From positions 24,001,718 through 24,065,717 of the forward strand of contig NC_072456.1 of assembly GCF_027596085.1 (NCBI RefSeq): DNA of 64,000 bases, written 5' to 3'. The translations under genes were made by a program, and so were the position numbers. Source of the stretch: Anoplopoma fimbria. Lineage: Eukaryota > Chordata > Actinopteri > Perciformes > Anoplopomatidae. This document shows, one piece after another, positions 1-10,696 of the stretch (its first letter is position 1; each line of letters opens with the position of its first letter). Under the pieces are notes generated by a model, which was not told the origin of the DNA, did not search any database, and worked only from the letters and a program-made list of their open reading frames with translations.

Positions 1-556
1 GGTGGTTCGGTGCAGCGTCAGCAGTGATGCGGGCGTTGTACCGGACCGTTTTGGTGAAGAAGGAGCTGAGCCGTAAGGCAAAGCTCTCGATTTACCAGTC
101 CATCTACGTTCCAACCCTCACCTATGGTCATGAGCTTTGGGTAGTGACCGAAAGAATGAGATCGCGAATACAAGCGGCCGAAATGAGCTTCCTTCGTCGG
201 GTGGCTGGGCTCAGCCTTAGAGATAGGGTGAGGAGCTCAGACATCCGGAGGGAGCTCGGAGTAGAGCCACTGCTCCTTCGCGTCGAAAGGGGCCAGCTGA
301 GGTGGCTCGGGCATCTGATCAGGATGCCTCCGGGACGCCTCCAGGCACGTCCAACTGGTAAGAGGCCCCGGGGTAGACCCAGAACACGCTGGAGAGATTA
401 TATATCTCGTCTGGCCTGGGAACGCCTCGGGGTTCCCCAGGAGGAGCTGGAAAGTGTTGCTGGGGAGAAGGACGTCTGGAGGACCCTCCTTAGCTTGCTG
501 CCCCCGCGACCCGGCCCCGGATAAGCGGAAGGAAATGGATGGATGGATGGATGTAT
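1..556 (+). mobile_element. Rex3-like (RTE clade) LINE, 3' end fragment
   Basis: The reading frame at 24-524 encodes the C-terminal part of a non-LTR retrotransposon polyprotein, downstream of the reverse transcriptase, with the motifs YGHELWV, RWLGHLIRMP and GRPRTRWRDYI. It runs to a stop, then a short CCCCGGATAAGCGGAAGG-like 3' end and a (GATG)n tail at about 534-555. A GATG tail on an RTE-type element is the signature of fish Rex3. The element continues leftward out of the window. The sequence just after the tail matches intron 1 of gpx4 copies 2 and 3, so it appears to have inserted in intron 1 of gpx4 copy 1. A second, antisense copy lies at 5498-7385. Confidence 0.85.
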
Positions 557-734
557 ATATTATCAAATGACTTGCACACATAACTCTTATTACTCTTTTT
601 AAATATACATTATCAGGGGAAATACTTATATCTGCTAGAACATATGTATCTTGTTATCTATTATTCATGAAGCAGGATAAAAGTGCATTTTGAAATTAAG
701 CTCCCATCACTCAATACATTTTTTCTCCTTGCAG

Positions 735-2725
735 TTAGTTCTGACAGAGGACTGGCAGACGGCCACGTCTATTTATAACTTCTCAGCGACAGATATTGAT
801 GGCAACTTGGTCTCCCTAGAAAAATACAGGTAAATATTTTTTTTGTCAATTTCAAATATTTATGTGACTTTATTGGCCTGAAAGTTTAAGAAAAAAAACA
901 ATGTTGTCAAAGCATCAAAATAGAAAACTACACAAAGATATGAATATAAACATAACATTGTTATATAATAATGATAGAGTATCATAATGACATGTTGTCT
1001 CCCTAAATTTGCTTCAGCATCCCATTACATTGCTCACTATTACTAAAACATGATATATATGTGTGTCTTTGTGTCTTCAGGAGGGATGTCGTCATCATCA
1101 CCAACGTTGCCTCTAAATGAGGTAAAACCAGAGTACACTACTCTCAGTTTGCTGACATGCACGCCAGGTACGCTGAGAGAGGTTTACACATCCTTGCCTT
1201 CCCTTCTAACCAGTTTGGGAACGAGGTATGTAACACATTTTATTAAAGCACAATTTAACATCAGGCAATTTAACTCAAGTGTGTGTGATCTGAAAAGTGC
1301 CATATCACTGTGAATTATTATTAGAGATGTTTATTTAAAAAAAAATGTTTACATTATAGTATTTTTTACCAATAAAGATGGAAGATTTTATAAACAATAC
1401 ATTTTCTTACCGTAATATATATTTACTCCCCCCGTGTTACCTTGAATTCTTGAGTTAAAGTTTATTTTTCTTGCACGACTCCACGATGAACAGAGAATGA
1501 AGACTTTTCTCAGTTTTTTTTATTCTTTTCGTTTATCGCGGAGGTATGAGACAATAACAAACTTTTCTTTAAGAATTTAAAGTAACGCGTTGATTCATTG
1601 ATATACAAATGAACTGAATAATGCTGATCAGTTCTATTATATCTCACAATTTGTTTTATTTTGAAGGAGCCCGGCAATGAAACTCAGATTAAGAAGTTTG
1701 CCAGTTCCTACAACGTCCAGTTTGACATGTTCAGTAAGATTGATGTGAACGGGGATACCGCTCATCCTCTGTGGAAGTGGCTGAAAGAGCAGCCCAACGG
1801 GAGAGGCTTACTGGGAAAGTAAGTGTTGATGTTATAACAGGTTTATTGAAACTATAATGACATCATGCTTAGAGCCACTTCCTCTAAATTGATCTTTACT
1901 CCAACATGTGATTTGCAGAAGCATCAAGTGGAATTTCACCAAGGTAAATAATTTGTATCTGTTATTTGTTAAATATTTAGACATGATCATCGTTAGCGCT
2001 GAAAAATAATCATATTCCTGTGTTCTTTCCTTATCTCTATAGTGTGTTTACTAATATTAGGTCACAGAATACTTATTGGAGGAAGCCTGTAAAGGCTTTT
2101 AAAAAAAAAGTGTGAAATGAATTCTTTGTTAATGAACTTCGTGTTCACTGTGTTTGAGTTGTCTCTTTTTTTCTCTTTCTCTCTAGTTTCTGATCAACAG
2201 AGAGGGTCAGGTGGTAAAGAGATACGGACCCCTGGTTGACCCAAGGGTAAGTACTTTGTCACGGATATATAATGTATAGATCTGTTTGTATCTTTTTTTT
2301 TTTTTTCAAATCTTTCCTATGTGGCTGTTTAATTATTTGCCTTTCAGAGACCTGGTGACACTGGGAAGAGCTTTTTTGTTTTTTGCACAAATGCTTTCTG
2401 TGTTTGTACAAATCTTTTCTGTTTTTGTACAAATCTTTTCTGTTTTTGTACAAATCTTTTCTGTTTTTGTACAAACCTTTGAATGTAAAACTGTCCAGAT
2501 ATAACATTGTGTACATGGATTTAACATTAATTGACCTTTCATATAAACTGATTCTTACTATTTTTAGTCCATAATTCATAAAAACAGGGCAAGATTTGTG
2601 TGTAAATGTAACTTCACATAATATATGTGTATAATTATGTCTCTAAGGTGTTAATACAACTCAGTCAACTTCTGCTCTTGCTTTCGTTCCAGGCGGTGGA
2701 GAAGGATCTTCCCCTATACCTGTAA
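735..2725 (+). CDS. gpx4: Glutathione peroxidase 4-like selenoprotein, copy 1 (exons 2-7; 5' exon outside window)
   Basis: GPx4 reduces phospholipid hydroperoxides with glutathione. Six exons join in phase: 735-829, 1081-1225, 1667-1818, 1919-1943, 2187-2246 and 2693-2725 (TAA). All introns are GT-AG. Exon 3 carries the active-site block NVASKUGKT, with selenocysteine at TGA 1118-1120; exons 5-6 carry the Trp-Asn pair in KWNFTKFLI. The frame is open throughout apart from the Sec codon. Oddities: the last codon of exon 3 is GAG (FGNE) where copies 2 and 3 and the family have Gln, the second member of the Sec-Gln-Trp-Asn tetrad. The residues after KT are RVHY rather than the PINY of copy 3, and the exon begins LVLTEDW instead of SAPTEDW. 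Exon 1 is not in the window; a Rex3 fragment sits in the preceding intron. A SECIS follows the stop. It could be a diverged paralog or a young pseudogene. Confidence 0.85.
2393..2482 (+). repeat. 20-bp minisatellite in gpx4 copy 1 intron 6
   Basis: About four and a half copies of a unit like TTTTCTGTTTTTGTACAAAT lie inside the last intron of gpx4 copy 1. The homologous place in copy 2 (about 9908-9945) has only one to two units, and copy 3 (about 19866-19995) has a diverged, longer series. It is therefore a variable-number repeat that predates the duplication. It produces short spurious reading frames on both strands, which are not genes. Confidence 0.8.
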
Positions 2726-2825
2726 ACGCCTCATGGATGACTGACGCCTCACTCACTGATCTTCTCTCCTATTCGCTCTTTTCTCTGCCTCTCCGAGCAC
2801 CAGTGGACATAGTTTGGTTCCAACC

Positions 2826-2890
2826 CAGAACCAGTGACGGTCTGTTCATAAACCCGCATGGCGGACAGAGCAGACCTGATGAAAATGGCG
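2826..2890 (+). promoter_or_regulatory. SECIS element, gpx4 copy 1 3' UTR
   Basis: This RNA element recodes UGA as selenocysteine. The 5' quartet strand TGAC is at 2835-2838 and the 3' strand TGAT at 2877-2880. GGTCTGTTC pairs with GAGCAGACC (nine pairs, one G-U) between them. AAA lies in the apical region 11 nt after the 5' quartet strand. A mini-helix CCGC/GCGG closing on ATG makes it form-2-like. The spacing and the AAACC context resemble what I recall of the mammalian GPX4 SECIS. It lies about 110 nt after the stop codon. Confidence 0.9.
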
Positions 2891-2992
2891 TGCAAACCTC
2901 CTGGGAGGAATACCAAGCTAGCATTCATTTGGTTCTCTGGAGAGAAATAGAAAGGATCCCTAAAATGGATCTTTTAGTAGATTAATTTCATA

Positions 2993-4906
2993 ATATAATG
3001 CACTAAGATTTTGCTCTAATTATATTTTTGTCTGTATTGTTTGTCTGTCAGGAAAACTCATTTTCCAATTTTTATTATATCATATTATATTGGGGTTGCT
3101 TGCAGAATAGATGTGTTATGTCCTGAGCGATTGTTGTGCACAAAGATATTTCATTCTGTTAAATGGAAAAGGTAGGGGAAAAAAAGACAGAAAATCCATT
3201 TCTGTCATATATTAATGTTATTGAATATAAATTTCGCCCTGATCATTACTTAGAATATTCATTCATTTTCAGAATTCTTAACTCTTTAAATGCCAGTTAG
3301 TTTACATAATGCCGCTGTTATGAAAAAAGATTAAATTATTTTTAATGCATGCTAAATACAATGTTTTATTCACAGTCTGGGATATGTCAATAATAAGCAA
3401 CAACATTGATTTTGATGAAACAGCATTAGTTTTTATGCATTTTTATTTTTTGTGCAGCATCAGATTAAAAGAAAAACCAAAATGGCACCTTACTAAAACT
3501 GCTATACATTTTTTTTATTTTCACAGAGTTCATTTTTTAACCAACATAAGTCCTAATCATAACTCGTTTACTTTAGTTTATTTAATATGAACATCACAGT
3601 AGCATTAGAATTATAACATACACTTGGACACAAAGGCCAGATGCACTGTTTAGTTTTTGTAACAAAACATTAATTAACAACACCTGTGCACAATAGTTTT
3701 CTTTATAAAATAGAAAAAGAAAAGAGATACAGAATATATTCATAACACCAATTATTTATTCATTTACAGAATTTTAACCCTTTAAACACCAGTTTGTTTA
3801 CATAACTCCACTGTTTATTGAAAAGAGTCTGGGATATGTCAATGACTAGCAACAACATTGATTTTGATTGCGATGCCCCTAGTGGAAACCCTGAAAGCCT
3901 GTTATAAAGGAATGAATGATTGTTTTTGCTGTATTGCCTGTGGGATCAATATTTCTTTGGGGAAAAAATGTGTCATATGCCATTAACACAGCCAAAATTA
4001 AAGTTAAATATAAAAAAAAGTCCTGAGTGGTGCCCAAGGGTCAATATGTTTTGAATACAAATATTTTTACAGAAGAGGACTCAGTAAGATAATCCTTCTC
4101 TTACTGAGAAGATGCCAATAATTTATGAGCATGACCAAAACCTGGTGTACCTCCTGTTCCTCTGAAAAGGCAAAAGGGGGGAAAGAATTATAAACTTAAA
4201 CATCATCCATTACCTCATTCAAGGTTTTGATCTACAGTCAAGATTCATTGGAATACAGCTTTTCCCTAATGATTTGCATGTTTTGACATACAGCTTATGA
4301 TCTAAAAAAAAATTTTGTATATATATTTGACAGGTAAAATGGGGAACAGTGAACTAAAGATGAGCAGGAACAAAAATACCCAAATGAGGGTAGTTTCTAA
4401 CACTGAGGAGGGATGTGTTGACTTCCCTGGTATTGGGGAGGGCACTAGAGGAGGCATTTACTGCAGTGGGTGGAGGTTATAAGCTGTGACATGTGAGGCA
4501 CAATAACCAGTTCTCAAAGCCTCGTCTACAGCAGCTACAGCATGGCCTTTAAAAGGAAGAAGAAGGTAGGCTTCCAAAACCATTCAAACGTGATGTAGAG
4601 AGAGTTCTGTGCTGCGTTACAGCTCTAGTCTTTAGTATTAGTAGTACAGCGACATATTGGCAGAAATTGGTTTTCTTTACTGTATTATCACCTGAAATTG
4701 AATCGTTTTAATTACCGTAGAAGAGCCGTTTATATTTACATATGGAGGGGGTCCTCTTCATGGTTTTACTGCAGCCCCGAACTGACAAACCTCCTAGCAA
4801 CAGGAGTATCAATGTGCTTAATATTGCAGGCTGAAGTTTATCAGTGTGACTGTCTCAACCTTTCAGAACAATCTTCAAATTTTTGCGTAACACACTTACA
4901 TCTCTG
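2993..4906. other. Intergenic, gpx4 copy 1 to polr2e remnant
   Basis: This is A/T-rich and has no convincing gene. It holds a diverged direct repeat of roughly 120-160 bp: about 3258-3421 and 3757-3870 share TCTGGGATATGTCAAT and AACAACATTGATTTTGAT. Just after the gpx4 3' UTR the sequence matches the flank of copy 2 (10690 onward). A short ATG-initiated stretch at 4542-4565 (MAFKRKKK) precedes a GTAGG donor-like site, but nothing downstream supports it as an exon. Confidence 0.5.
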
Positions 4907-5497
4907 TCACTGCACCAGTCTGTATGTGATAAACCTCCCAGCTGTTTCACTGGGTCTGATGATCTTTACCACCTGGAAAAGTTGCAGGGGGATAAACGGG
5001 GCTGGAATAACTGGAAACACAAGTTGCATGCTTCTTGTATTTGAATTTGGGTAGACGTACATTTAAATTTCAGCTGCTATCACATGTTACATGCAAATAA
5101 CTCATTTGTATTAAAAGAATAATCCTGTTTATTACAAACAAGTTTTTGGGGGTTGCTTTGGACACCATTTCTAACATTTAAAATCTGGAAACACAACATT
5201 TTTACAGCAAAGTCCTGAATAAGACCCACATGGTAATGAACTGGAATTATCCTTTAAATCATTGTTTGGTACATGGTACTAAAAATCAGTTTGAGTGATC
5301 ACACTCCTTAACAAAAAGACAATTTATCAGAGTACCAACCCAATATCAAAGACTAAGCACTATGCAGCCGTGTAATAATGACAATATAATGCATTATCAG
5401 TATTAGAACAAGTGTTTTCTCGATGAGTTACCTGTCCTCTTTTCAAGCCAAAGTAGCGAGCAACCCAGCCTGGATCCTCGGCAAATGACTTTCCTTA
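4907..5497 (-). pseudogene. polr2e remnant: exons 7 and 6 only, frameshifted and truncated by Rex3
   Basis: On the minus strand, 4907-4972 matches the last exon of polr2e (22 codons including the stop). It is intact, with one visible substitution, Tyr to Phe (GRFITYR against GRYITYR). Upstream, 5432-5497 matches exon 6, but a 7-nt deletion between the codons for the IQAG and ARYFG segments breaks the frame. The exon is then cut off where the Rex3 tail (TCCATCCATCC) begins. Exons 1-5 are absent. The intact gene lies at 11777-14243. The remnant shows that the duplicated unit included at least the 3' half of polr2e as well as gpx4. Confidence 0.88.
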
Positions 5498-7385
5498 AAT
5501 GTATCCATCCATCCATCATTCCATCGTCTTCCGCTTATCCGGCACAAGGTTGCGGGGGCAGCAAACTGAGGAGGGTCCTCCAGACGTCCTTCTCCCCAGC
5601 AACACTGGCTTACGGCTCAGCTCCTTCTTTACCACAACGGTCCGGTACAACTTCCGCAGCACTGCTGACGCTGCACTGAACCGTCGTCCATCTCCCATTC
5701 CATTTTACCCTCACTAGTGAATAAGACCCCGAGATACTTGAACTCCCTCGCTTGGGGCAGTGACTCCCTCACAACCCAGAGGGTTGAAGGTCACGTTCTG
5801 AAGGAGCCAACAGAACCACATCATCCGCAAAAAGCAGGAATGCAATTCTGAGGTCCCCAAACCGGAAACTCTCCTCCCCCCGACTGCGCCTTGAAATCCT
5901 GTCCATGAAAATCGCAAACAGGATTGGTGACAATGGGCAGCCCTGGCAGAGGCCAACACGCACTGGGAACAAGCTCGACTTTGTGCCGAGTATCCGGACA
6001 CAGCTCTCACTTTGGTCATACAAGGACCGAATGGCTCGTAGTAACGAACCAGGTACCCCATATTCGCGCAGTACCCCCCACAGGACTCCCCGAGGGACAC
6101 GGTCGTAGGCCTTCTCCAAGTCCACAAAACACATGTAGACTGGATGAGCAAACTCCCATGCCCCCTCCAACAGACCTGCAAGGGTAAAGAGCTGGTCCAC
6201 TGTTCCATGTCCAGGACGGAATCCGCATTGCTCCTCCTGAATCCGAGGTTCGACAATCGGCCGGAGCCTCCTTTCCAGCACCCTGGAGTAAACTTTCCCG
6301 GGGAGGCTGAGCAGTGTTATACCCCTATAATTGGAGCACACTTTCCGGTCCCCCTTTTTAAAAATGGGAACCACCACCCCGGTCTGCCACTCCACAGGCA
6401 CTGTACCTGACTTCCAAGCGACACTGAAAGACACATGTCAGCCAAGACAGCTCAACAGTGTCCAGAGCCTTTAGTATCTCCGGTCGAATCTCATCCACTC
6501 CTGGCGCCTTGCCACTGAAGATCTTTTTGACTATCTCTATGACCTCTGCCAGGCATATGGACGAGTGTTCCCCTGAGTCTTCAGACTCTGCCTCTTCCAC
6601 TGAGGACGCGTTGGTTAGGTTCAAGAGTTCCACAAAGTGTTCTTTCCACCGCTCGACACTGTCCCCAGTCCGCGTCTGCAGTTCGCCGCCCCTGCCAAAC
6701 ACAGCCGGAGACGATCCCTGCTTCCCCTTTCTGAGTCGCCTCACGGTTTGCCAGAACTGGGTTTTTGCCTTAACTGCCGCATCTGCAGCCCTTCTGGTCA
6801 ACCGGTAACTGTCTGCTGATTCAGGATCTCAGGTTGCCGCCACGGCAGGCACCGATCACCTTTCGGCCACAACTCCTAGCAGCAGCTTCCACAATGGAGG
6901 ATCTGAACATGGCCCACTTGGATTCCATGTCCCCAGCCTCCCCCGGGATGCACGAGAATTTATTCCGGAGGTGGGAGTTGAAGATCTGCGGACAGGGTCC
7001 TCAGCCAGACGTTCCCAGTTCACCCTCACAACACACTTGGGTTTACCAGGTCTGTCTGGTAGCCTCCCCCGTCACCTGATCTAACTCGCCACCAGTTGGT
7101 GATCAGTTGACAGCTCTGATCCTCTCTTCACCCGAGTGTCCAAGAAATACGGCCACAGGTCTGATGACACAACTACAAAGTCGATCATAGAACTTTGGCC
7201 TAGGGTGTTCTGCTGCAGGCTGTGGAGTAGCTTGGTGGATCTAACACTGGAGACTTCCTCTCCACTGATGTAGAGACTCCAATACCCCGCCCCCCCAACT
7301 CTGGTATGCCATCACTACAGAAGAGTTTTCGAATACACTTCCTCAGAGACTCCCCCATCGTACCAGATGGTACCTCTAAACCTTA
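5498..7385 (-). mobile_element. Rex3-like (RTE clade) LINE, internally deleted copy
   Basis: The minus strand encodes reverse transcriptase blocks in order: NYRGITLLS, CGFRPGHGTVDQLF, FVDLEKAYDRVPR, LCQGCPLSPILF and the catalytic LFADDVVLLA (frames 5769-6434 and 6358-6801, offset by a frameshift). Antisense GATG-type tail repeats sit at 5502-5520, as in the fragment at the window start. Compared with that fragment, about 0.4 kb of the C-terminal region is missing near 5598, where the end of the frame joins directly to KKELSRKP. The 5' part (about 6800-7385) is degenerate and the 5' boundary is approximate. The element is dead. It replaces polr2e exons 1-5 and the start of gpx4 copy 2. Confidence 0.85.
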
Positions 7386-7462
7386 AGCAATCGTAAGGAG
7401 GTGGTGCCCCAAAGTTTTTATGAGTGCAATATTTTATTTTCTAAGGTAGTTTATATACGCTA

Positions 7463-10436
7463 CAAGGCTATGGTAAGAAAAAATTAGAGTAAGACTGATG
7501 GTTTTATGTTGCAGCACTGGAACTTACGTTTGTACAAAGTCAGATTTTGTTGAACTGAATTAAATTAAATGGGTTCTTTCTTTTTATTTTAATTTATTGT
7601 TATGTATTCATGATATTTGTATACATTATTAAATGAGTTGCACACATAACTCTTATTACTCTTTTTAAATATACATTATCAGGGGAAATACTTATATCTG
7701 CTGGAACATAAATGTCTTGTTCTCTATTATTCATGCAGCAGGATAAAAGTGCAGTTTGAAATTAAGCTCCCATCACTCAAGTTTTTTTTTTTCCTTACAG
7801 TCTGCTCCGACAGAGGACTGGCAGACGGCCACGTCTATTTATGACTTCTCAGCGATAGATATTGATGGCAACTTCGTTTCCCTAGAAAAATACAGGTAAA
7901 TCTATCAAAAAAAAATTAATTTCAATTTAAACACAACATTAACATTTTAATATAATAATGATATATATAGAGTATCACAATTACATATTGCCACCCTAAA
8001 TTTGTTTCAGTATCCCATTAAGTAAGCCAACCATTGCTTAAACATATATATAACATAGATATATATGTGTGTCTTTGTGTTTTCAGGAGGGATGTCGTCA
8101 TCATCACCAACGTTTGCTCTAAATGATGATTTAAAACCCCAATAAACTACTCTCAGTTGGCTGACATGCACGCCAGGTACGCTGAGAGAGGTTTACACAT
8201 CCTTGGCTTCCCTTCTAACCAGTTTGGGAACCAGGTATGTAACACATTGTATTAAATCACAAAGTAACATCAGCCAATTCAAGTGTGTGATCTGAAAAGT
8301 GTCATATCACTGTGAATTATTATTAGAGATGTTTATTTCAAAAAATGTTTTACATTATAGTATTTTTTACCAATAAAGATGGAAGATTTTATAAACAATA
8401 CATTTTCTTACCGTAATATTTACGGATGATGGGTCCAAAAAAGAAAGCAAGATCATATTGTAATAAATTAAAGATGTACTTCAGCCCCAAATTATCATTT
8501 GTATATCAATTACTCCCCCCGTGTTACCTTGAATTCTTGAGTTAAAGTTTATTTTTCTTGCACAACTCCACTATGAGCAGAGAATCCAAAAAAATGAGAA
8601 AAGTATATATCATTAGGTATGAAAAGTATGAAAGTTTAAATATACAGTAAATGTGTATATACTCCATCATACTAGCCAACGTTTTTATTATCCTCATTAT
8701 TTCATTTATAACTTAATTTTTTTCTACTTAACGATCATTTTTACTTTTTCACTCTACTGATCACTTATACATTGTAGGATTGATATAAGTTTAAGTTCAA
8801 TTATAAGTAAATATAAGTATATAAGTGATATATGAAATAGTTTTGCTGTAGTTAAACTCAGACCCCATTTACTTAAATCTATCAAGACTTTTCTCAGTTT
8901 TTTTATTCTTCGTTTATCGCGGAGGCATGAGACAATAACAAACTTTTCTTCAAGAATTTAAAGTAACACGCATTGATTAATTGATATACAAATGGTAGTT
9001 TTTGGGGTGAAGTATTCCTTTTAGCCCTCCTTTGTTTTATCAGCATTGTTTTATCAGGAGACTTAACCAGCGTGCAGAACTTGAATAATGCTGATCAGTT
9101 CTATTAATTCTCACAACTTGTTTTATTTTGAAGAATTCAATTCAATACGAATTGGAAACTCAGATCAAGGAGATGGCCAGTTCCTACAACGTCCAGTTTG
9201 ACATGTTCAGTAAGATTGATGTGAACGGGGATACCACTCATCCTCTGTGGAAGTGGCTGAAAGAGCAGCCCAACGGGAGAGGCTTACTGGGAAAGTAAGT
9301 GTTGATGTTATAACAGGTTTATTGAAACTATAATGACATCATGCTTAGAGCCACTTCCTCTAAATTGATGTTTACTCCAACATGTGATTTGCAGAAGCAT
9401 CAAGTGGAATTTCACCAAGGTAAATAATTTGTATCTGTTATTTGTTAAATATTTAGACATGATCATCGTTAGCGCTGAAAAATAATTATATTCCTGTGTT
9501 CTTTCCTTATCTCTACTGTGTGTTTACTAATATGAGGTCACAGAATACTTATTGGAGGAAGCCTGTAAAGGCTTTTAAAAAAAAAAAGTGTTTAATTCTA
9601 AAAGTCAAGAAGAAATGAATTCTTTATTAATGAACTTCGTGTTCACTGTGTTTGAGTTGTCTCTTTTTTTCTCTTTCTCTCTAGTTTCTGATCAACAGAG
9701 AGGGTCAGGTGGTAAAGAGATACGGACCCCTGGTTGACCCAAGGGTAAGTACTTTGTCACGGATATATAATGTATAGATCTTGACTGTAGCAATCTGTTT
9801 GTATCTTTTTATTTTATTTTCAAATCTTTCCTATGTGGCTGTTTAATTATTTGCCTTTCAGAGACCTGGTGACACTGGGAAGAGCTTTTTTGTTTTTTGC
9901 ACAAATGCTTTCTGTGTTTGTACAAATCTTTTCTGTTTTTTCTTTGAATGTAAAACTGTCCAGATATAACATTGTGTACATGATGCATAAGTTGAATGAA
10001 TGCACAAAAGGGCAAGAATGGGAAAGGATTTTGGATTTAACATTAATTTACTTTTCATATAAACTGACTTACTATTTCTAGTCCATAATTCATAAAAAGA
10101 GCAAAGGTTTCGCACACCAGTAGGATGACAGGTGCGTAGAAGAATACCTAAGGTAGACAATATAGAACAAAAAAACTCCCGCACACTGTCTTCTTCACTT
10201 GCATATAGGTATATTCAGTCACAACGTTTCAGTACGTAGACCACAAAACAAGTTTTTTTGTTCTATATAGTCCATAATTCATAAAAACAGGGCAAGATTT
10301 GTGTGTTACTATAACTTAACATAATATATGTGTATAATTATGTCTCTAAGGTGTTAATAGAACTCAACAACTCAGTCAACTTCTGCTCTTGCTTTCGTTC
10401 CAGGCGGTGGAGAAGGATCTTCCCCTATACCTGTAA
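7463..10436 (+). pseudogene. gpx4 copy 2, probable pseudogene (exon 1 lost, second TGA at active site)
   Basis: Only the last ~10 nt of exon 1 (ending at 7472 before GTAAG) survive; the signal-peptide part is gone. The other exons are 7801-7895, 8087-8234, 9134-9294, 9395-9419, 9685-9744 and 10404-10436, all with GT-AG sites. The Sec TGA (8124-8126) is followed by a second in-frame TGA (8127-8129) and then TTT AAA ACC, a 3-nt expansion that destroys the UGKT motif. Exon 4 begins [10 protein letters not shown] instead of EPGNETQ, which keeps the frame but removes the EPG motif. Gln (FGNQ), Trp and Asn remain. Introns 4-6 are very close to those of copy 1, so copies 1 and 2 are sisters. The 3' UTR with its SECIS is intact. 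Translation would need two adjacent selenocysteine insertions, so a pseudogene is the likely reading. Confidence 0.8.
10099..10267. mobile_element. Short retroposon-like insertion with ~20-bp target duplication
   Basis: Intron 6 of gpx4 copy 2 contains about 170 bp that copies 1 and 3 lack. It is flanked on both sides by TAGTCCATAATTCATAAAAA (10079-10098 and 10268-10287), which occurs once at this place in copy 1. It contains CTCCCGCACACTG and CACAACGTTTC, which resemble ends of Penelope-like or other short interspersed fish elements. The family assignment is a guess. The insertion post-dates the split of copies 1 and 2. Confidence 0.65.
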
Positions 10437-10536
10437 ACGCCTCATGGATGACTGACGCCTCACTCACTGATCTTCTCTCCTATTCGCTCTTTTCTCTGCC
10501 TCTCCGAGCACCAGTGGACATAGTTTGGTTCCAACC

Positions 10537-10600
10537 CAGAACCAGTGACGGTCTGTTCATAAACCCGCATGGCGGACAGAGCAGACCTGATGAAAATGGC
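10537..10600 (+). promoter_or_regulatory. SECIS element, gpx4 copy 2 3' UTR
   Basis: It appears identical to the copy 1 element: TGAC at 10546-10549, AAA in the apical loop, a CCGC/GCGG mini-helix and TGAT at about 10588-10591. It is structurally intact although its coding region is damaged. Confidence 0.88.
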
Positions 10601-10696
10601 GTGCAAACCTCCTGGGAGGAATACCAAGCTAGCATTCATTTGGTTCTCTGGAGAGAAATAGAAAGGATCCCTAAAATGGATCTTTTAGTAGATTAA

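Noticed and set aside
2259..2579. Lys/Tyr-rich repetitive frames on both strands near 2.3-2.6 kb
   Set aside because: They are translations of the 20-bp minisatellite in gpx4 copy 1 intron 6; no start context, splice support or family.
4542..4565. Short ATG exon (MAFKRKKK) ending at a GTAGG donor
   Set aside because: Only eight codons; no partner exon and no recognisable protein were found.
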